This document shows positions 16,076 through 23,522 of a DNA stretch of 27,824 bases, piece by piece. The notes below the pieces were generated by a model, which searched no databases, was not told the origin of the DNA, and was given only the letters and a program-made list of their open reading frames with translations. Position 1 is the stretch's first letter. Each line of letters opens with the position of its first letter. The DNA comes from Treponema sp. UBA3662 (GTDB lineage: Bacteria; Spirochaetota; Spirochaetia; Treponematales; Treponemataceae). The translations under genes and the position numbers were made by a program. Location of the stretch: NCBI GenBank assembly GCA_002373205.1, contig DFJV01000058.1, forward strand, positions 7,293 through 35,116, read 5' to 3'.

Positions 16076-17134
16076 ATGGATCCAAAAAAAGATGCCGTTG
16101 TGGAGACAATTGGAGAAATTGGAACGGAAGTAACGGAACAGACAAAATCTCTTTTTCATATTGATGAACTAAAGGATTATATTACATGGAACAATCTTTT
16201 TAAGGTAGCAATCAGCATAGTTGCACTCCTTGTGTTTTATACCTTTTACAGAATAATAAAGCGCATAATCAAAAAACGTGTTGCCGTAAAAATGGAGCCG
16301 CACAATGCGCAAATGCTAAGCAAAGCCATAAGCTATGTTTTTTACATACTGATGGGAATGTACATCCTTAGCCTTTTTGGAATTGACCTTAAGGCAATAT
16401 GGGGAGCTGCCGGTGTTGCAGGACTTGCAATCGGTTTTGCGGCCCAGACCAGCGTTAGCAACATTATCAGCGGACTCTTTGTTGTTTCCGAAAAGACGCT
16501 CAAGATTGGCGACTACATAGAAGTTGGCGGTGTGGCAGGAACTGTAGACACAATAGGTCTTTTGAGCATAAAAATCCATACGGCAGACAACCAGATGATC
16601 CGCATACCAAACAGCACAATCATCAACAATAACCTTATCAACTACAGCCGCTTTCCCAAGAGACGCTTTGTCTTTGAGATTCCCATCGGCTACGACATGG
16701 ACCTAAAGTACGTCTACAATGTGGTAAGCAAAATTCCTGCAAAGTGTAAGTCTGTCATAAAAGACCCGGCACCCCTTCTTTTCTATGACGGATTTGGCGA
16801 TGCAATAAAACTAAAGCTTGCCGTATGGTTCAACAACGGCGACCTCTTTGCTGTAAAGACGGAAGTTTATACGGAAATAGTAAAAACATGCCGCGAAGAA
16901 AATGTTACAATACCGTTTACCCACTATGACATTACGATTTTAAATGACAAAGGCGAAAAGGAAAGCCTTCCCGAACTTGCAATTCCTTCGGGCAGCAAAA
17001 AAACTTCTGCGTCAAAAAAATCCGCCGCAAAAAATGTTGCCGGTAGAAAAAAGCGCGGCCAAGTTTCTGCTGCGGAAAAAAGAGCCATAGAAGCAGGCAT
17101 CCTAAGTGATATGGAAGAAGATGATATTAAGTAG
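16076..17134 (+). CDS. mscS: MscS-type small-conductance mechanosensitive channel
   Basis: Inner-membrane channel of 352 residues that opens under membrane tension and releases solutes during osmotic downshift. Three membrane helices are visible: TM1 about 40-60, TM2 about 80-102 and the pore helix TM3 about 106-138, with the Gly/Ala-rich GAAGVAGLAIGFAAQTSVSN pattern. The beta-domain follows (KIGDYIEVGGVAGTVDTIGL, then IRIPNSTIINNNLINYSR), diagnostic of the family. The C-terminal 50 residues differ from classical MscS: they are Lys/Ala/Ser-rich, strongly basic, then end in an acidic DMEEDDIK. The start is set by a strong ribosome binding site. The gene ends 16 bases from the convergent S58 peptidase gene. 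Confidence 0.92.
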   Translation: MDPKKDAVVETIGEIGTEVTEQTKSLFHIDELKDYITWNNLFKVAISIVALLVFYTFYRIIKRIIKKRVAVKMEPHNAQMLSKAISYVFYILMGMYILSLFGIDLKAIWGAAGVAGLAIGFAAQTSVSNIISGLFVVSEKTLKIGDYIEVGGVAGTVDTIGLLSIKIHTADNQMIRIPNSTIINNNLINYSRFPKRRFVFEIPIGYDMDLKYVYNVVSKIPAKCKSVIKDPAPLLFYDGFGDAIKLKLAVWFNNGDLFAVKTEVYTEIVKTCREENVTIPFTHYDITILNDKGEKESLPELAIPSGSKKTSASKKSAAKNVAGRKKRGQVSAAEKRAIEAGILSDMEEDDIK

Positions 17135-17150
17135 GGCTTGGGAAAAATTC

Positions 17151-18134
17151 CTATTCACCCTTAATTTGCAAAAAGCGCTTGTATTCCTCTTCCGTCATTT
17201 TGGATGAGGAAACGGCGTCTAAAATTGCCATGCTAAGTACCCGGGAAGCCAAAGTTCCAACAAGGTTGCAGTCGCTTTTTATGTCTCCGCATGAAACGGC
17301 ATAAACTGTGTCTCCGTCCGCGCTGGTCCCAACAGGATTTATGCTGCGTGCAAGGCCAGCCCGGGTCATTGCCGCTATCTTGCACATCTCCTGCTGACTG
17401 AATTTTGCGTTTGTAATTACGGCTCCAATAGTAGTGTTTTTTCCTTCCTGGATCTTATTCTGCATCCCTTCCTGCATGGAATAAAGAACTTCTTCGCTGT
17501 CTATAAAGGCTGTCCGTTCGGCATTCATTGCACCGGCAACTTTTTTTCCATTTCTAAAGTCAAAGACATCGCCAAGTGCATTTACAATTACAATGGCACC
17601 AACCTTAAGTTCTCCAACCTGAAGTGCGTAATAGCCAATGCCACTTTTCTGAGCCCGTTTAAGACCGCATAGCTTTCCAACCGAAGCACCACATCCGCCG
17701 CCAACATTTCCTGACTGGGGAAGGGCATTCCTTTCTGCGTCTTTGCATGCAGCGTACCCCATCTTTGCATCCGGCCGTACTTTTGTCTTTGTGCTTAGGT
17801 CAAAGATGCAGGACTGGGGCACAATCGGAATCACCATGTCTGCAAGGCGGTAGCCCATTCCGTGTTCTTCAAGATACTGCATTGCCCCGGTTGCAGCGGC
17901 AAGTCCGTATGCAGATCCGCCAGACAAAAGCAGGGCTGTTATGGATTGCTTGTAGGAAAGCGGTGTAAACAGGAAAGATTCCCTGGCAGCAGGGCCTCCG
18001 CCGCTAATGTCTATTCCGGCAGTATTTTCCCTGTCAAAGACAATTGCGGTAACCCCGGTCATGGCATCATAATCCTGTGCGTTCCCTATCCTAAAACCGC
18101 CAATGTCTGTTATGCTGATTTCTTTTACTTCCAA
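17151..18134 (-). CDS. S58 (DmpA/BapA-type) N-terminal-nucleophile aminopeptidase
   Basis: 327 residues of the P1/S58 family, which self-cleaves into two chains. Members include D-esterase/L-aminopeptidase DmpA and beta-peptidyl aminopeptidases BapA. Signatures are GVTAIVF near the N-terminus, LLLSGGSAYGLAAATG (68-83), VGGGCGASVGK and GKNTTIGAVITNA. Cleavage is expected between Asn233 and Thr234, making Thr234 the nucleophile; DmpA itself uses Ser, but Thr is common in the family. There is no signal peptide, so it acts in the cytoplasm. The start is a TTG at 18134 with GGAG (18147-18144) nine bases upstream. It is second in an operon with coaBC, 23 bases downstream. A natural substrate cannot be named. 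Confidence 0.87.
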   Translation of the reverse strand: MEVKEISITDIGGFRIGNAQDYDAMTGVTAIVFDRENTAGIDISGGGPAARESFLFTPLSYKQSITALLLSGGSAYGLAAATGAMQYLEEHGMGYRLADMVIPIVPQSCIFDLSTKTKVRPDAKMGYAACKDAERNALPQSGNVGGGCGASVGKLCGLKRAQKSGIGYYALQVGELKVGAIVIVNALGDVFDFRNGKKVAGAMNAERTAFIDSEEVLYSMQEGMQNKIQEGKNTTIGAVITNAKFSQQEMCKIAAMTRAGLARSINPVGTSADGDTVYAVSCGDIKSDCNLVGTLASRVLSMAILDAVSSSKMTEEEYKRFLQIKGE

Positions 18135-18157
18135 GATGCAGTTCTCCTTTTAAGCTA

Positions 18158-19372
18158 CTATTGCCTTTGTTCCATAAGCAAAACAATTTCATCAAGAAGA
18201 CAGTCGGCCGCTTCTTCTTTTTGCATTACTGGCAATTCCTTTGTGCTAGAAGGAGAAATTAGGGTAAGCACGTTTGTGTCAACCGCAAATCCGGAATCCG
18301 GTGAAGAAAGCGAATTTGCCGCAATCAAATCAAGGTTTTTCTTTACGAGCTTTGCCTTGGAATTTTCAACCATGTTTTGGGTTTCCATAGAAAATCCGCA
18401 CAAGAACTGTCCGCTTTTTTTGTTTTTTCCGCACCATGTAAGAATGTCTTCCGTGCGTTCAAGGGGCAGGCTTAGGTCGTCATCGTGTTTTTTGATTTTT
18501 TGGTCGCTTACATTAGCCGGCCTGTAATCTGCAACTGCCGCCGCTTTTATTAGAATGTCTGAATCAAAAAAATTATCCTTAACGGCTTTTGCCATTTGGG
18601 CAGCACTTGTTATGTGAACTGTGTTTACAAAGGGAAGTTCCTTTAGGGCAACAGGTCCACTAACAAGTGTTACTTCTGCACCGCGCCTGCTTGCGGCTTT
18701 TGCAACGGCATATCCCATCTTGCCGGAAGAATGGTTTGTTATGTAGCGCACTGGATCTAAAGACTCTTGAGTTGGGCCTGCGGTTACGAGAATCTTTTTT
18801 CCTGCCAAGTCTTTTTTGCGGGGAAGTTCGTGTTCAATCCAGGCAAAGAGGTTTTCTGGTTCTGCAAGCCTTCCTTTTCCGCTTGTTCCGCAAGCAAGGT
18901 ATCCTGCATCGCCCTCGGCTATGCTCATTCCGTAGCTGCGGCATTTTTTTAGGTTGTCCTGGGTAACGGGATTTTCGTACATTGCCGTGTTCATTGCGGG
19001 TGCAATTATTTTGGGGCAGGTGCAAGCAAGAAAAGTTGTTGTTAGCATGTCATCTGCAAGGCCGTTTGCAACTTTTGCAATTACGTTTGCACTTGCGGGT
19101 GCAATTATAAAAAGGTCTGCCCTTTGCGCAAGTGAAATGTGCTGAACTTTAAATTCGTGGTTGCGGTCAAATGTTTCCAAAAGGCAGCGGTTGCCCGTAA
19201 GGTTTTCAAAAGTTGCGGGCCCAATCAGCTGGGTTGCGTTTTTTGTCATTATAACGTGGACATCTGCGCCGGCCTTTACCAGCATGCTTGTTAGGGCTGC
19301 GGCTTTGTATGCGGCTATGCTTCCGCTTACACCCAATACGATGCATTTGTTTTTTAGGGTCTGAATTTCCAT
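18158..19372 (-). CDS. coaBC: Bifunctional phosphopantothenoylcysteine decarboxylase / phosphopantothenate-cysteine ligase
   Basis: Two steps of coenzyme A synthesis in one 404-residue protein. The CoaC half (about 1-180) is a flavoprotein decarboxylase with GVSGSIAAYKA, catalytic His78 in VQHISLA, PAMNTAMYENP (125-135) and the substrate-clamp ACGTSGKGRLAEP with Cys161. The CoaB half (about 190-400) joins 4'-phosphopantothenate to cysteine using CTP. It shows ILVTAGPTQESLDPVRYITNHSSGKMG and KAAAVADYRP, then KIKK, whose lysine is catalytic in E. coli. Length and domain order are standard. The ATG at 19372 has no Shine-Dalgarno but a strong promoter places transcription at the start codon. The S58 peptidase gene follows 23 bases downstream. 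Confidence 0.96.
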   Translation of the reverse strand: MEIQTLKNKCIVLGVSGSIAAYKAAALTSMLVKAGADVHVIMTKNATQLIGPATFENLTGNRCLLETFDRNHEFKVQHISLAQRADLFIIAPASANVIAKVANGLADDMLTTTFLACTCPKIIAPAMNTAMYENPVTQDNLKKCRSYGMSIAEGDAGYLACGTSGKGRLAEPENLFAWIEHELPRKKDLAGKKILVTAGPTQESLDPVRYITNHSSGKMGYAVAKAASRRGAEVTLVSGPVALKELPFVNTVHITSAAQMAKAVKDNFFDSDILIKAAAVADYRPANVSDQKIKKHDDDLSLPLERTEDILTWCGKNKKSGQFLCGFSMETQNMVENSKAKLVKKNLDLIAANSLSSPDSGFAVDTNVLTLISPSSTKELPVMQKEEAADCLLDEIVLLMEQRQ

Positions 19373-19407
19373 ACAAGAATTATAGCAAAGAAAATAAAGG
19401 CAAGCAA
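19373..19407 (-). promoter_or_regulatory. coaBC promoter, predicted leaderless
   Basis: On the minus strand, TTGCTT (19407-19402), 17-base spacer, TATAAT (19384-19379), 6 bases (TCTTGT), ATG. No ribosome binding site is present. Confidence 0.65.
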
Positions 19408-19448
19408 GTTTTTCTGGAGCAGCCTTTCTGGTTTTGCTGTGCGTAAGG

Positions 19449-20255
19449 TTACTGTAAGGTCTTACAATCGGGGCTAGACTTGGTTATCCATTCTCCGTTC
19501 ACCAAAAGTTCATGCGGAAAAAAGTTTGCCTTGTAATTCATCTTGGGGTGGCCTTCAATCCAGTAGCCAAGATAGTAATAGTCGTAGCCGTGTTCTGCAG
19601 TCCAAAGGATTTCGTTTATTATGCTGAATGTCCCTATGGAGCGTTTTAGAATTTGCGGAGAAATGTCGTAGTAAAAATAGTTTGAAGAAATTGAATCAAG
19701 CGCAAAGTCAAGCACGCTTACGGCCACGAGCTTTCCGTCCAGGTAATAGTCAAAATTTTTTGTTCCGCTGTAATTCTTTCCTTGCTCAAAACCAGAAAAT
19801 ACCGCTATATCCGAAAAGGCATCTTCTTTAGAAATATTTTTTTCGGGGTTGTGCCGCTTCCAGTAATTCTGGTAAAGCAAAACTTTTTCTTCCGTAACAA
19901 AATCATTTGCTTCTTCTGTAATGCGAAGTTCAAGCGATGAATTTTTTCTTATAAGATGGCGTGCGCTTTTATTTGGCCTGTATTCACCTGCGGGAATTCT
20001 TATTGGTATGCATTTTTTACATTCAGGGCATGTTGCGCGGTAGATTATGTTGTCTGTTCTGCGGAATCCTTCTTCCAGCTGAATGGTGTAGAAAAATTCC
20101 TGTCTGGTAACTTTCTTTCCATACCTCTTTTCTGCGCTGCGGATAATTTCATCCGGAATAAGGTCTTTAAGTTCGTCTTCATCTGGAAAAGAATATATCT
20201 CTTGGTTCGAGGTAAGTCTGTCAAAATAACCGCATGGGGATTCATACAGATTCAT
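19449..20255 (-). CDS. bpt: Aspartate/glutamate leucyltransferase (Bpt/ATE family)
   Basis: Aminoacyl-tRNA-protein transferase of 268 residues. Enzymes of this family attach leucine (Bpt) or arginine (ATE1) from charged tRNA to the N-terminus of proteins beginning with acidic residues, marking them for degradation by the N-end rule. The N-terminus YESPCGYF, the cluster CPECKKC (Cys76, Cys79, Cys82), RIPAGEYRPNKSARH and the C-terminal YYLGYWIEGHPKMNYKANFFPHELL are hallmarks. I start at the ATG at 20255, 23 residues inside the longest open frame, because the family's conserved N-terminus begins there and a consensus promoter ends 6 bases upstream. The bacterial type is normally leucyl rather than arginyl. 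ClpS and ClpA are not in the window. Confidence 0.9.
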   Translation of the reverse strand: MNLYESPCGYFDRLTSNQEIYSFPDEDELKDLIPDEIIRSAEKRYGKKVTRQEFFYTIQLEEGFRRTDNIIYRATCPECKKCIPIRIPAGEYRPNKSARHLIRKNSSLELRITEEANDFVTEEKVLLYQNYWKRHNPEKNISKEDAFSDIAVFSGFEQGKNYSGTKNFDYYLDGKLVAVSVLDFALDSISSNYFYYDISPQILKRSIGTFSIINEILWTAEHGYDYYYLGYWIEGHPKMNYKANFFPHELLVNGEWITKSSPDCKTLQ

Positions 20256-20291
20256 AAGATAATTATATTCTTGCTCTTTTGCGGATGTCAA
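20256..20291 (-). promoter_or_regulatory. bpt promoter: full consensus, predicted leaderless
   Basis: On the minus strand, TTGACA (20291-20286), 18-base spacer, TATAAT (20267-20262), 6 bases (TATCTT), ATG at 20255. Both hexamers are perfect sigma-70 consensus. No ribosome binding site exists between promoter and start. Confidence 0.75.
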
Positions 20292-20334
20292 CTGTCGCTT
20301 GTAATTCTTCCCATTTGCTTTCAAGCTTGCTCAA

Positions 20335-20369
20335 TAGACAATTCGTTGCGTCTGGTGTAGAATGGTAGC
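20335..20369 (+). promoter_or_regulatory. Promoter of the 20370 gene, predicted leaderless GTG start
   Basis: TAGACA (20335-20340), 17-base spacer, TAGAAT (20358-20363), 6 bases (GGTAGC), GTG at 20370. Both hexamers match consensus at five of six positions. It is divergent from the bpt promoter. Confidence 0.6.
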
Positions 20370-21839
20370 GTGAAAATTATTTCTATCGTTGTGGCGTTTG
20401 TCCTTGCCCTTTGCTTTTTTAATTCCTCTGCTTTTGCACAAGCAACTAGCTCTGATATTTTTGAGCCTGTCTTGGATGCCCAGAATAGGCTGCAGGAGTA
20501 TTATGATGCGGTGGCTTTGGATGAAGAAGGTAAGCTTTCGGAAAAGCGTACTGACGAGCAAAATGATTTAATAGAAGAGGCTGTGATAAGTTTTAGGGAA
20601 GCTGCCATCACCCTTGCAGAAAAATATCCTGATGACACCGAAAAATTTCTTGAAAACATAGAACAGGTTGAAAGTTCCAAGAGGTCAATCCTCAGGTTGC
20701 GTTTTGAAAAATCAAAATCACCGGAAGCAAGCTCTGTTGAATATGCTTCACAGGTAAACCTGGACAAGTCTTACAAGGTTCTGGAGAACAAGGTCTATAC
20801 GGCAACGTCACTTACGGATACCCTTGTTTTGCGTGGCTATGCATACAACTCTTTGCGCAACCGGTGGACTATTTCTGTCAAGTCTAATTTTTTTAACTAC
20901 ACATCATTATTCTCTATTGATTTGCCCTTGTCTTACAAGGCTCTTACCGGAAAAGAGGTTAAGTCCCTTGTAAAAATGACCAAGGAAGAGCGCGAGGAAT
21001 ACGAGAGGAACATTATGCTCTATGACAGCCTCTTCCGCCAGGCAGTGCCAGTTGTCTATGTGCGCTTAAAATATAAAATCCGCAAGTGGAAGGAAGCATC
21101 AGAATACCGCTTTGAACCTGAGCAGCTTGAGCTTGTGCGTACCGATACAAACAAGACAATCTTTACTTTTGGAAAGGATTTTCTTTCGGAGACCACATTT
21201 ATTGTCTATCCCCGCATCGAAATCCGAACTGCATCTGAGCGCGAGGCAGATATAAATTCAGCCGCAAGAGTCCTTATGGGAGAAATGAAGACAAGCCAGG
21301 AAAAGGCCGTTGCCAGGGCAGAGTCCAGAGGGCAGATTACCATTGTTGACGATAAAAAGAAGCATGTTGAACAAAAGGGACGGAGTGCAGTCTACATTTC
21401 AACGGACACAAGAATTACAAATTCCATGCTGAATGATTTTGAGGCAAAGGACATACAGCTTAATTCCATAGTTTTGAATGTTGCCTTGGGACTTGGAAAG
21501 TTTGCCTTTGTTGGCGGTGACTTGGGTTATGATTACAAGAACCGGTCAAAAGAAAACAGCGCTTACTGCTTTGGTGCTTTTGGCGGCGTAAATTTTATGC
21601 CAACGAATTTTATTCGCCCCTATGCCGAGCTTGCGCTTAATTATCACACGGATGAAAACCTGACCCCAGAAATTGGTGTGGGAACAGACATTCTTATTGG
21701 AAAAGTTATGCTAAACCTTGGCTACAATTTTGGCTGGAAGATAAACCTTGAAAACTACTTTGATGAAAAAGAATTCCTTGATGATGATATTTCAACTTAC
21801 CACCTCTTTACCGTTGGCTTTGGTTTTACTTGGCGGTAA
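20370..21839 (+). CDS. Exported protein with helical N-terminal region and C-terminal outer-membrane-like beta-barrel
   Basis: 489 residues beginning with GTG. The signal peptide cleaves near AFA-QA (residue 23). Residues about 28-115 are helical and charged, possibly a coiled coil (LEEAVISFREAAITLAEKY-like). A mixed middle region follows, with a second charged helix around 290-330. The last 120 residues look like short alternating beta-strands: NSIVLNVALGLGKFAFVGGDLGYDY, CFGAFGGVNFMP, YAELALNYHT, LIGKVMLNLGYNFGWKINL and the terminal HLFTVGFGFTWR. This pattern is typical of an outer-membrane barrel of about eight strands. I do not recognise a named family. The stop lies 20 bases from the convergent PAP2 gene. 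Confidence 0.7.
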   Translation: MKIISIVVAFVLALCFFNSSAFAQATSSDIFEPVLDAQNRLQEYYDAVALDEEGKLSEKRTDEQNDLIEEAVISFREAAITLAEKYPDDTEKFLENIEQVESSKRSILRLRFEKSKSPEASSVEYASQVNLDKSYKVLENKVYTATSLTDTLVLRGYAYNSLRNRWTISVKSNFFNYTSLFSIDLPLSYKALTGKEVKSLVKMTKEEREEYERNIMLYDSLFRQAVPVVYVRLKYKIRKWKEASEYRFEPEQLELVRTDTNKTIFTFGKDFLSETTFIVYPRIEIRTASEREADINSAARVLMGEMKTSQEKAVARAESRGQITIVDDKKKHVEQKGRSAVYISTDTRITNSMLNDFEAKDIQLNSIVLNVALGLGKFAFVGGDLGYDYKNRSKENSAYCFGAFGGVNFMPTNFIRPYAELALNYHTDENLTPEIGVGTDILIGKVMLNLGYNFGWKINLENYFDEKEFLDDDISTYHLFTVGFGFTWR

Positions 21840-21859
21840 AGAAGTGGTTCAATAAGACT

Positions 21860-22747
21860 TTAGAAATTCAAGTGTACGTTTATTCCGTAAGGGCTGAACA
21901 TAAGTTGCGGTTTTTTGGACGAATCCTTTTCTGATGAATTACTTTGGGCAAAAAGATGGTGGACAAATGGAACTGCAAATCCTACTGCTGTACCCATTGC
22001 GGCTCCTGCTAGCACGTCTGTACAGAAGTGGTTTCCGCTTGCCATACGCAATGCTCCTGTTCCTGCTGCAAAGAGGTATGAAGTTGCAATTACCGGAATC
22101 TTTAGCTTTGAATCTGGATAGTAGCTGCAAAAAACGTAAGAGGTGAATGTTGCTCCCATAAAGGCATTTGCTGTGTGTCCGCTCAAGAAGGAATATTTGT
22201 AGTCGTTGCTGTCTATTCCGTCTTCATCGCGCTCGTCAAAATACATGTAGGGTCGTTCACGTCTTGCACCTATCTTTATCCAGTCTTTGATTCCGTTTGT
22301 GAACAAAAGTGCTTCTGAATACATTACGGCAACATCAAAAAGATTCTGCTTGCTAAAATTTCCGCAGGCGCTTTCTGTTAGGAAAGTTGCAAAAGGAATT
22401 CCGGCAGTGGCCACTAGGCATGTTGCTGTTCCCAGGTTGTGCAGGCTCTTGCTGTATTCATTCATAAAGAAACGGTCAAAGGGATTAACATTGTCCTTGT
22501 CGTAGCTTTTAAAATCATCAACGTCGTCGTTTGAAGAAAAATGGTCTTTTAAAAGTGCCCCGCCATAAGTTATGGCTCCTGCGCCAAAAATAATCGGATC
22601 CCAAACCTTGTCCAGCGCAAAAGGAGAGTTTTCTTCTGGAAGGCAAAGTTCATTCTGAGGAATGTTTACATTGAAAATTTGTGCACCTGCATTTATTGGA
22701 AAGAGGCATGCAAAGGCAAGGACTGCAAAAGTCTGTGTGATTTTCAT
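21860..22747 (-). CDS. Exported PAP2-family phosphatase
   Basis: 295 residues, with a signal peptide ending near NAGAQ, so the enzyme faces the periplasm or outer membrane. The three PAP2 motifs are present. KIGARRERP (Lys158 to Pro166) is motif one, SFLSGHT (His191, the general acid) is motif two with Leu replacing the usual Pro, and RMASGNHFCTD (Arg234, nucleophile His240, Asp244) is motif three. These enzymes remove phosphate from lipids such as phosphatidate, undecaprenyl pyrophosphate or lipid A. The start is the ATG at 22747, four bases after the methyltransferase stop, with GGGG about 9 bases upstream; the longer frame overlaps that gene. The C-terminus ends in alternating hydrophobics and Phe (INVHLNF), which may indicate an outer-membrane strand. 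Confidence 0.85.
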   Translation of the reverse strand: MKITQTFAVLAFACLFPINAGAQIFNVNIPQNELCLPEENSPFALDKVWDPIIFGAGAITYGGALLKDHFSSNDDVDDFKSYDKDNVNPFDRFFMNEYSKSLHNLGTATCLVATAGIPFATFLTESACGNFSKQNLFDVAVMYSEALLFTNGIKDWIKIGARRERPYMYFDERDEDGIDSNDYKYSFLSGHTANAFMGATFTSYVFCSYYPDSKLKIPVIATSYLFAAGTGALRMASGNHFCTDVLAGAAMGTAVGFAVPFVHHLFAQSNSSEKDSSKKPQLMFSPYGINVHLNF

Positions 22748-22751
22748 AAAT

Positions 22752-23522
22752 TTATTTCCCCATAAGTTCATACATGATAACGGATGATGCCTGGGCAACA
22801 TTAAGGCTGTCGATTACAGGCTTTGAATCCGGGAATCCTGCGTAAGGAATAAGAACCAGGTGGTCGCAGAGGGATTTTACCTCTTTGCTGATTCCGTTTT
22901 CTTCGTTGCCAAGAATTATTATTACACCCTTGTCTTGGCACATCTGCTTTATGCTGCGGGTTGTCTCCTTTGCATCAAGCGATGTTCCTATTCTTACCAT
23001 TTTGCCCGCCATGTCATTCAAAAGGCGTGGAATTGATTTTATGGAATAGATGTTTACAAATTCCATGCCGCCTTCTGCTACACGGTAGCTGCTTGTTGTA
23101 ACTGATGACTGTGCTTCGTCCAGTGGAATTACGACGTTCTTTATGCCAAAGAAAGCAGCGCTTCTGACAATTGCGCCAAGATTGTTTGCGTTCCCTACGC
23201 GGTCAAGAAGAATTGCGGACTGTTTTTCTTCTACCCATTTTGCCGTAATTTCTGTGTTCAGGGCTTTTATTTCCGGAGTCTGGATCATGGCAACTACGCC
23301 CTGGTGGTGTACGCTGCCACAGAGACGCTCAAGTTCAACTTCATCCTTAACCTGATTGTAAGGCTTTTTTGCTGCGGCAAGTTTTTTGCAAAGTCCTCCA
23401 AAGAGTGGGGCCCTTGCGGAAGAAAAATAAAGTCTGGTGATTCGTTCCCAGTTTGCCTTTTCCAAAGTTTTTACTGCTGCAAATCCGCAGACTGCAAGTT
23501 CATTATTCAGCGTGTTCTTCAT
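22752..23522 (-). CDS. SpoU/TrmH-family RNA 2'-O-ribose methyltransferase (YfiF/TrmG-like)
   Basis: 256 residues. The C-terminal SPOUT knot has all three motifs: DRVGNANNLGAIVRSAAFFG (107-126, with Asn113 and catalytic Arg120), ILGNEENGISKEV (203-215), and SLNVAQASSVIMYEL (239-253). The N-terminal part (residues 9-80), with ELAVCGFAAVKTLEKANWERITRLYF and SVHHQGVVAMI, is an RNA-binding substrate domain and most resembles E. coli YfiF rather than RlmB or TrmH. It uses SAM to methylate a ribose in rRNA or tRNA; the target nucleotide cannot be read from sequence. GGAG nine bases before the ATG at 23522 sets the start. It overlaps the end of aroA by 20 bases. Confidence 0.88.
   Translation of the reverse strand: MKNTLNNELAVCGFAAVKTLEKANWERITRLYFSSARAPLFGGLCKKLAAAKKPYNQVKDEVELERLCGSVHHQGVVAMIQTPEIKALNTEITAKWVEEKQSAILLDRVGNANNLGAIVRSAAFFGIKNVVIPLDEAQSSVTTSSYRVAEGGMEFVNIYSIKSIPRLLNDMAGKMVRIGTSLDAKETTRSIKQMCQDKGVIIILGNEENGISKEVKSLCDHLVLIPYAGFPDSKPVIDSLNVAQASSVIMYELMGK

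Noticed and set aside
15995..16159. 55-residue extension of the small lipoprotein
   Set aside because: It would precede a complete lipoprotein signal peptide and run across the mscS ribosome binding site and start.
20256..20324. 23-residue N-terminal extension of bpt
   Set aside because: It would be read through a full-consensus promoter, and the family's conserved start (YESPCGYF) begins right after the inner ATG.
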